A stretch of 64,000 nt of DNA from Prostheceraeus crozeri (Eukaryota; Platyhelminthes; Polycladida; Euryleptidae): positions 372,001-436,000 of the forward strand of contig CAJQUW010006395.1 in NCBI GenBank assembly GCA_907163375.1. The letters run 5' to 3'. Shown one piece after another: positions 56,868 to 64,000 of the stretch. The position numbers and the translations under genes were made by a program. How positions within the stretch are numbered: position 1 is the stretch's first letter; each line of letters starts with the position of its first letter. The notes under the pieces were generated by a model. That model was given only the letters and a program-made list of their open reading frames with translations, searched no databases and had not been told where the DNA came from.

Positions 56868-57808
56868 CTAAAGGAACAAAATAATCAAGAAAGCAAGGCT
56901 AGTCAGGTCAATCGCAATAAGAGAGATCATGCCTTCGTGAAAACAATTGCAAGACGAAAGTCGATGTTCAGCCTTGCTTCCCTTACAGTCGCATTGCTTT
57001 GCACCGCTAAAAAGGGCTGAGATACGATCGATGGAATATTTCAAAGGATTCCATATCAAAAGTGTTTTGCTACAAAATGCTTCTGAATGTTTTGTTGAAA
57101 CCGTCACATGGAAAGTCAGCATCTGGAGCTTGGGTAACTGAATCGTGTTCAGCAACATGTGAAACTTAGGCTTCTGTTACAATCATAGCCAGAAAGTCAA
57201 TTATTTACTGTTTTATATAGTCAAAGACTTTTCTTTCAACAAGAAAACCTTTTACAAAATAAATGCATCTCCTTAGTTACGACCTACTGTTATGAATCAA
57301 AATCAAGAGTGCCTAACGAAGGCTTCATTCAACACAGAACATACCAGTTCCCCTATAGTGGAAATGAAATGTTACATCAGAATTAGAATGAAGTCAGATC
57401 AGGTCACACAAGTCAGAGGAAGATAAAGCAAGTGTCAGTAGCGTGTCTTAAACAGCAGATTGCAGTTGCACGCAATTGCACTACTCGAACCGGACAGGTA
57501 GGTGATAATAAAACCACACCTGTCATATATCAATTTATGGTAAAATTGAATACATCTTCCTCAGTGAAACAAATTTGATCATTGAGTTTGGTGGAAGTCT
57601 CCATCGAAGATAAAACAGCTTCTTGTTTCATCCAAACAGACAGATAATCCAACACAAAGATATAACAAATGTGGTATTCTCTTGCTTGTGGCCCTAAACG
57701 CTGTAAAACCTGTAATGTTTTGTCAAATGATGACTGAATAGTTTCTCCAGTATCAGGACTTTCGTGTAAAAGTAATACAAATAATACTACTTGCAATACA
57801 AAGAACAT
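56868..57808 (-). CDS. possible two-exon small secreted or GPI-anchored protein
   Basis: Speculative model. Exon 1 (57554-57808) starts with a signal-peptide-like MFFVLQVVLFVLLLHES and reads a soluble, mixed sequence to CFTEED. A GT (GTATTC) follows in frame. Exon 2 (56868-57137) begins after an AG, continues LPKLQMLTFHVTV, holds the cysteines CDC, SSCNCF and ends in a hydrophobic tail (SLIAIDLTSLAFLIILFL) right at the stop, as in GPI-anchored or type I membrane proteins. Joined in phase 0 it gives about 174 aa with a 416-bp intron. No domain was recognised. The pairing of a signal peptide with a hydrophobic C-terminal end is suggestive but may be chance in AT-rich DNA. Confidence 0.3.
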
Positions 57809-57993
57809 AATTTACTCTATTCGCCTCGAAAACTGTAACTTTATGTACAGTATATTGGCGAGTCAGGAAGATTTCTGAGGAAACGAATAAATGGACATCG
57901 ATACGATATAGTATCTTTTCATTGCGTCCGACATAACCATGACGATTCTGAAATGAAAATATCAATTCTGAAGCAACTAAACCGAGAAGTTGC

Positions 57994-58106
57994 TGGTTGG
58001 GAAGAGTCAAAATATATATTGATGTTAATAGTATATTTATATTTTGGCAATTAATTTACAATCAACATCAATATTTATCTGGACTCTTCCCAACCAATAA
58101 CTTAAA
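57994..58106. repeat. inverted repeat, foldback of about 110 bp
   Basis: Arms beginning AAGTTGCTGGTTGGGAAGAG and ending CTCTTCCCAACCAATAACTT, extending inward through TATTGATGTT / AACATCAATA. Spacer of about 30 bp. May be a foldback element or a hairpin upstream of the possible gene at 56868-57808. Confidence 0.65.
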
Positions 58107-59159
58107 AATGTGAATAGTCAAGAATTCACAAAATGAAAAGGAGAAGATAAGCAAAGAAAAATGAACTAAATTTCATAAGTCAATTCATGATAGATTGGCC
58201 ACAAATATCAGCATGCAACATGTCCTTCAAAGGTCGCCCATCTTTGAGCCTATATCTCCGATGTAAAATGTGCTTTGATCACATCATCAATGTGTCTCTA
58301 GAGAGTGCTGTGACCTGCAATTTTTTTACCTTACAGACTATATCTCCAAATTATTTTCAATTTTTGTTGCAAAAAATTATCATTGTGAAAAATATTTTTT
58401 ATACATAGGGAACATACCTCATGGTTCATACATTTTGAAAATCGTCCCCAGTTCGCAGTAATTTTGCTTCTTTAACATCCTAACGAAGATTGAGGCAGTT
58501 CTCTGACCTACAATTGAAACCGGTTGAAGACTTTTCGCACTTGATCATTAAATATAGTTGACAAGACGTTAACCTTTTTCAACTACAATAATTACTTGAA
58601 TCGATGATCGGTCAATCTTTGAGAGCTGTTTTTGATTTAAGATAAAACATGATAAAACTTCATAGTATAACTCACTGTATATATTTCAAGCAAAGTTAAC
58701 TTTATATAGCAAAGGTGAAAGATTCAGGAGTATATTGATAATAATCTGAGGTTTGCAAAGTTGCTTGCGCACTTCAACCGCATGAAAATGCACAGTAAAC
58801 TTCAAATAAAAAATGCATAAATTAATCAGTCTGTGATAACGCTTTTGTGCAGGAAACGATTTCTGTTTATCATGCCTCATCCATCATCCAAAATTACAAC
58901 TTATTCAAACGGAATAATTGCGTATCCTTATTTGCCACCGCTTAAAGGAAACAACGCCTGATTGAATGCAAAGATATTCGAGAAAACGTATGCAGTGGAA
59001 GCATTGCAAAGTATATGGAACGCTGAATATTGACAAAAAGATCATGTTTTTCGACAAGACATTCGGAAATCCATCAATCATCATCCACATGTTTTCCATT
59101 TTCCACCTAATGAAAACGACTTCTATATTTAGTAGGCTATTTTTGTATGTAAGTGTGAG
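58107..59159. other. no gene recognised
   Basis: Frames of 64-73 codons without motif. Nothing supported. Confidence 0.35.
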
Positions 59160-59391
59160 TGTGAAAGAAAGGGAGAGAGAGAAATATCAATTTTTTCTTG
59201 CCTGTCGAAGGTGCGAGAAAATCCTGCATTATTCGTGCACCGATCTACCAATTTACGAATTGGTGAAGTAAATAAAAGAAAATTTGTGCAAGAGGAAATT
59301 TTACTTGTGGCGAGTGCGTGAAGAAAGTCCATGCTACAGATTGTCAGATGATAGAAGACAATACAAAGAAATATAATGAAAAAGATCGTTC

Positions 59392-60024
59392 GTGAATCAG
59401 TACAAGAACCGAATCCAAAACAAGGAGGAGGAGATCGACCAGATGAAGAAAATGGTGTATGAAGTAACTATTCAAAGAGATGAAATCAAAGATCAAATTG
59501 AGACACTGAAAGAAGAAATGAAGATGTTGAATAAGAAGAGCACGAATCTGCTTATGACGATGTCAGCTTACGAAACCCAGCTAAGTGAGGAGAAGGAACA
59601 GCAACAGAGTAGTCGGACCAAGAACAACAATAATGAAGAAAGAATTGTCAGAAACGATGACAGTGACAAGAGCAACGAAGAGCTGATCAACCTCATTGAA
59701 GCACATAAACGCGATACGAACTCTGAAATAGCCGTATTGAGACTCCTCGTCGACAACTTGCAGGCCAGTGTGAAACATAGACTGAGAAGACAAGAAGAAT
59801 ATCCGACGTACCCACCATCACACCCACCACCACCGAGTCATTACAATCCAAGATCGCATCAACAGAGATCCGACCAATCAAGACCCTACTATCAACAACA
59901 AAGACGACCAGCGCCAATATGTCACTACTGTGGAAGGGCAGGGCACATAGCAGCAAATTGCTATTCAAATAACCGATCGAACTGGTACCCGCCGAGAAAC
60001 AACTTTACGGGACCGCAGCAATAG
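59392..60024 (+). CDS. LINE ORF1 protein, coiled coil and CCHC knuckle
   Basis: 210 codons, probably the C-terminal part of an ORF1 whose N-terminal PHD-like finger lies just upstream (59190-59345). Residues about 5-75 are a charged coiled coil (QIETLKEEMKMLNKKSTNLL); 85-125 a second helical stretch; 135-170 Pro/Gln/Tyr-rich; CHYCGRAGHIAANC (about 176-189) is a CCHC zinc knuckle. Such ORF1 proteins coat the element's RNA. A Pro/Gln-rich tail continues in other frames to about 60190. The host gene alternative is unlikely because endonuclease and RT follow directly. Confidence 0.7.
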   Translation: MNQYKNRIQNKEEEIDQMKKMVYEVTIQRDEIKDQIETLKEEMKMLNKKSTNLLMTMSAYETQLSEEKEQQQSSRTKNNNNEERIVRNDDSDKSNEELINLIEAHKRDTNSEIAVLRLLVDNLQASVKHRLRRQEEYPTYPPSHPPPPSHYNPRSHQQRSDQSRPYYQQQRRPAPICHYCGRAGHIAANCYSNNRSNWYPPRNNFTGPQQ

Positions 60025-60236
60025 TATTGCCATCCTTATGATCAACGATATCCGCCTCAGCCACAGTTTTACCAGCAGGAAACCTCAGCCCACCCTGAAT
60101 TATGGCCAACAGCCAACCTTCTCACCTATGACTCAAGGACGATATCCTAACTTTAACCAAGCTGGTATGCAACAACAGCAGCAGCTAGTTTAGCGGAAGT
60201 TAGCGAGGAGAGCTGACAGAAAAAAGTGAGATTGAA

Positions 60237-60581
60237 ATGGAGACAGTAAAATTATTTTACGCAAATATAAACGGATTGAAGGTCAGCAAAATTGAAAAAG
60301 TTAATATGATTAACGACACATGTGATGCAGATATAATATGTTTTACTGAAGCACACTTAACGGAATACAATAACTTGCCAATAGACCAACACGATGTTAT
60401 AAATGCAACTAGCAAAGCTGAAAATAACCTTGGACGACAAATGATAGGAATTCACCCATACCACAAACAGAAGAGCTTAAATATAGAAAACTTGGTATCT
60501 GAAAATGGAGGTATTGTAGTAATTCAAATATCAAACCAACAATTGAAGGAAATAAATAGAATACATTATTTTTTGCTATAG
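60237..60581 (+). pseudogene. LINE ORF2, N-terminal endonuclease
   Basis: KLFYANINGL at the start and IICFTEAHL at about residues 35-43 are the first APE-type endonuclease motifs, the Asn and Glu being the metal-binding residues. The frame breaks at 60581; MLGDLCS (about 60674) continues the domain as the GDxN-like motif, here GDLC, with the catalytic Asn lost. The MITE then splits the domain before its SADH end at about 61400. Confidence 0.7.
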
Positions 60582-60848
60582 AGAAAGCAGAGAGTCTAAT
60601 TACGCAGATAAAGAATACCTTGATAAAATAATAAGTTATATAGACAATTTCAAAATGAAACATGTTCTCATGCTGGGAGACCTATGTAGTTGAATAGGCA
60701 AACGAAGCGACAATGTTCACATGAATCTCCCATTAAGAAATTCTGAACATTTAATTGTAAATAAACAAGGAAGAGAATTAATGAATTTCTGCAATGAAAT
60801 TTCTCTCATAACAGCTAATGGCAGATTTGAAAAAGGAGAGCATATGTA

Positions 60849-61279
60849 CACTGTAAACCGTTGACTGACAATTGACAGACTTTTATCCTACAAAATCTAT
60901 TTTGTCGGTCATTGTTATTTCTTGTAGGCTGATTGCCACTGAACACCTACAATATCTGACAAAAAGCGACAAAATGAATAGCAATGAATTATATCTAAAA
61001 CTTTATCAAAAATACAGGTATTAATTAAATTATGCCAAAATAAATCATGGTTTTGCCATACAATAATACAGATTGCCCAAAAGTCAAGCAATCACTAATC
61101 GAAAAAATCAATCAGTATTCAACAGTTTTTGTTTAGTTAATTTGCATACAAAGCATCTGTTTCGATGTCGGTGGAGGACCTACAAATTCGTCGGATATCG
61201 CAGGATATTGAAGGTGACAATCGTCGGTTGATTTTGTCAGAAATTTTGTAGGATAATTTTCGGTCTACGGTTTACAGCG
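60849..61279. mobile_element. MITE, CACTGTAAA-type ends, inserted in the LINE
   Basis: Starts CACTGTAAACCGTTGACTGA and ends CTACGGTTTACAGCG, flanked by TA on both sides (60847-60848, 61280-61281). Same family and length class as 1682-2092. It lies inside the endonuclease region of the LINE, whose coding sense resumes on the far side (FCRLQNDKCCTSAIDYLL). Confidence 0.88.
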
Positions 61280-61409
61280 TACATTCTGTAGACTTCAAAA
61301 TGATAAATGTTGCACATCAGCAATAGATTATTTGTTAACTTTGGAGTCAATTTTAAGATATTTAGAAGCATTCAGAATTTTGGAACCTCAATTATCTGCT
61401 GATCATTGA

Positions 61410-63200
61410 CCGATGACAATTGATATAAAGACACCGTTAAAGCCACTAGCAGTCAATACATTAAGGAAGAGTTTTAAGATACAAACAAATCTTGACAAAC
61501 GCATTGTGCCACTCAAGTGGTTACCAAAATATGACAGAAGAGTCTCGTCAAACTATTTTATGCAAGGGGACAAAAATTCTAAAGGAAATAACTGACGAGA
61601 AACTAAATAAGTCAGAAATTTGCGATAAATTAGTTGATGCCAATAAGAAATCAGTAACAACTGTTGTGAATTTGAATAGACAAATAATTTATTCTGAAGA
61701 GTTACGACTTCATAGGGAAAGATGTAAGCAAATCGTTGAAAAGTACAAAACCGATCAATCTGAACAAAACCTGAATTTATTATTACAAGCAAAAAGAGAA
61801 CTTTATGAAAGCATTAAAAAGAGGCCATTGCAACAAATAAAACTAAATGAACTCCAAACAGCAAGAGCTAATAATGACACTAGAAGATACTGTTAATTAT
61901 TGAACAAAAGCAGGCCTAAGAAAAACACTGAAGATAAAACTTTGTTAGCAGCTCATTCTTACAAAGGAGGTATTGAAAAAAGAGTGTTGATGTTGAAATT
62001 CTAAATAGCAATCGAAATGACGAAACTTTCATTTATCGAATATCACCTACCAAAAATAACGACACTATTAATATGCTATTATAAAAGCGGAAGTTGAAAA
62101 TACAGTAAAATACTCAAAAATATCAAATTCTAGTGGCCCAGACGAAATATAGTGGCCCAGACGAAATAGTTTATGAATGCTAAAGAATGACCCGAACCAA
62201 ACTAAAATCCTAATACTCCTTTTAATAAAATTATGATTAAACACGAAACTCCTTAGCATTCTGGTTGGATCACCCCCATTTATATATAAGAAAGGTGATA
62301 AAAATGATATTAATTCTTATCGATGTTTGAACTTATCTTCGTGTATTGAAAAATTACTGACCAGGATTCTAGATGATAAGCTAAATGTTTGGCTGGCTAG
62401 ATATGCGATATTACATGAATCTCAAACAGGTTTCAGAAGGGATCACTCTACAATTGACAATATATGGATCCTAAAAGAAATAACACAAACATATGAAGAT
62501 GATAAGAAACCACTGTACACCTGCTTTGTTGATCTTTCGAAGCCATTTGATTCTGTACAAAAAGTTTACTGATAAGTAAATTGAGATGCATAATACCCAA
62601 TGGTGACTTTTTTGTTACTAATATGCATGACCGATATACATAATATACATAACCGATGTTACTAATTACATGTATATCATAAAATTGAAAGCACATAAAG
62701 TCTTGTTTAATGGTGAAGAAAGTGACGAATTCCAGGTGAAACATGGTGCCCCCACTTTGTTCGACGAGCTCTGCTCCCCCCTACAGCTAATCGCCCACTC
62801 TGTTTTGTACTTATATGAATGACTTTTCAATTGAACTGCATCGAAATATTAGTAAACTTGATCCTGCAAAAATAAATAATTTAGATATAGCTACGCTCAT
62901 ATATGCTGACGACATTCTATTAATGAGTGAAACACAACCAGGCATTGTCCAGCAGATCAAGCTTCTTCATAAAACTTGCGAAAATAACAACTTAAGAATC
63001 AACTATAATAAGATAAAGATCTTTAATGAAACTGAAAAAAATATGAGGCTAAATTCAACCGACGAGGATGACATATCACCAATAGAAATTGTATTGGATC
63101 CAAAAAATTGGATCACGAAAAATAACGGAAAACACATAGAAGAGCTAACGAAAAAAGGAAAAGCATCTTCACACGTAACTGCTAAAACTTAAAAGGAGTT
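61410..63200 (+). pseudogene. LINE ORF2, linker and reverse transcriptase
   Basis: Pieces in several frames. 61413-61896: linker with YFMQGDKNSK and a charged helical part. 62280-62572: KKGDKNDINSYRCLNLSS, SQTGFRRDHSTIDNIWILKE, TCFVDLSKPFDSV. 62815-63192: the catalytic LIYADDILLMSE at about 62900-62935 with both Asp intact, then the LRINYNKIKIFN thumb region. RT palm motifs are thus all recognisable but not in one frame. Confidence 0.75.
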
Positions 63201-63700
63201 CAACCGTGTTGATGGTAGAAGACTAACAGAAACATTTGAAATGTTAACGTTATCGAAAATGAGATATGGAAGTGAGTTGTCTTTTGATAGAAACGTAACT
63301 GACCTAAACCGTGTGATTATTTAATTTTGCACATGATTTTACCATTTACGGGTAACTGCGCCAAACTATTGCATTATTGATGAATTTGGTGTCAGATCAA
63401 TTGAATTTTATTGCTATAAATCGGCAATTAACTATATTTTCTTAAGTTAAATGACGACAGTACTTCACGATTAATCACACGAATATTCAAAAAACATACA
63501 AAGCAATATATACCATAAGTCCTATAGCAATACATGGTGCATCAGAATAAGAAATTTATTTGAAAAAATCAAATTCAGAGAAATGCAATGCTTGGATTAC
63601 AGTGGAAAGTCCAAAAAATAATTAATAATGGTCTGATTGAATTCTTTAGGAAAGAATGGATCGATAATGGCAAACATAGCAATTGTGCAGATTCCAATGT

Positions 63701-64000
63701 GAATTAAAGAAACATCGGTTCTAAGCATAGAAATTGACAACAATAAAACCTCTAGAATGGAAATTAAGCTTCATGCAATGCACAATAACGGCACATAAAT
63801 CGCACGCATTTTCACTTGGATGCACCTGCCAGCGTCTGTATCATTGGGTTAGAATCAGTCACATGAGTAAATCGAAGTCTTTCATTGGTGATCCATGCCC
63901 CAACTTAGTTCCCTCGGATGTGCCGCGACCTTGAGTCAATTTCCATTCTAGCGAACTTCAGATAAACAGTTTATTTCTATGGTTCTAAGTAACGACAAAT
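63701..64000. other. window end, no gene recognised
   Basis: A 66-codon frame at 63734-63934 has no recognisable motif. The LINE's 3' end probably lies near the start of this stretch. Confidence 0.3.

Larger units (their letters stand above)
59160..63700 (+). mobile_element. LINE with PHD finger, CCHC ORF1, endonuclease and RT
   Basis: In order: a PHD-like finger (59190-59345: CRRCEKILHYSCTDLPIYEL, then FTCGECVKK in another frame), ORF1 (59392-60024), endonuclease (60237-61430), RT (61430-63300) and a C-terminal region (63250-63450: KMRYGSE, then FCT, LRVTAPNY). It is interrupted at 60849-61279 by a MITE. Several frame breaks; not active. Distinct from the CR1/L2-like pair at 6.7 and 39 kb. 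Clade not resolved. Confidence 0.8.

Noticed and set aside
59392-60024. CCHC frame as a gag gene of an LTR element
   Set aside because: It is followed by an APE-type endonuclease and a LINE-type RT, and no LTRs were seen.
1-64000. tRNA, rRNA and CRISPR features
   Set aside because: Read on both strands for T-loop words, rRNA blocks and short spaced repeats; none was convincing.

Overview
The window is nuclear DNA of an invertebrate animal, probably aquatic. It is AT-rich, gene-poor and crowded with transposon remains. The animal assignment rests on three full-length DEG/ENaC-type sodium channel genes, a family confined to metazoans, and on the mix of CR1/L2-like and RTE-like LINEs, Penelope-like elements, a Tc1-like DD34E transposon and hAT-like elements. 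I cannot name the phylum from sequence alone. No rRNA, tRNA, CRISPR or bacterial operon was seen.

Host genes. Three DEG/ENaC subunits lie at 11073-13562 (-), 27303-28925 (-) and 51661-53220 (+). Each is one uninterrupted reading frame from N-terminus to C-terminus. The second and third are close paralogues of ordinary length (540 and 519 aa). The first (829 aa) is the most unusual feature of the window: 16 tandem copies of a basic 16-residue unit are inserted just after the conserved post-TM1 segment, in what should be the extracellular domain. The tract is flanked and punctuated by furin/dibasic-type sites, and the N-terminal His-Gly gating motif reads His-Ala. A possible two-exon small secreted or membrane-anchored protein lies at 56868-57808 (-).

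Left part (1-15 kb): a Penelope-like leader with a hammerhead-like motif (1-519), MITEs at 1682 and 5214, an RTE-like LINE tail (3590-4255) holding a 198-bp insert with a second hammerhead-like motif, a hAT-like MITE (4284-5135), a 5'-truncated CR1/L2-like LINE (6735-9178), a MITE with a perfect 8-bp target duplication (9828-10251), channel gene 1, and a 161-bp tandem repeat.

Middle (15-31.6 kb): a 5.3-kb hAT-like element (15102-20409) recognised only by its ends and perfect 8-bp duplication, a long palindrome, a second copy of the 9828-type MITE, a three-level nest of hAT-like repeats (22291-24645), channel gene 2, and a third copy of that MITE.

Right part (31.6-64 kb): a long quiet stretch, a LINE RT scrap at 36.9 kb, an inverted CR1/L2-like LINE (39169-42000), a complete but decayed Tc1-like transposon (43294-44827), a scrambled Penelope-like cluster (46190-49060), a hAT-like MITE with perfect target duplication (50267-51116), channel gene 3, a MITE rich in ACGCG (56242-56683), and a LINE with PHD finger, coiled coil, CCHC knuckle, endonuclease and RT (59160-63700) that is split by a TA-flanked MITE.

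The channel genes are the only confident host genes and do not form an operon. They are probably subunits that can assemble as trimers in the plasma membrane. Everything else is mostly mobile DNA, often nested, whose order of insertion can partly be read.
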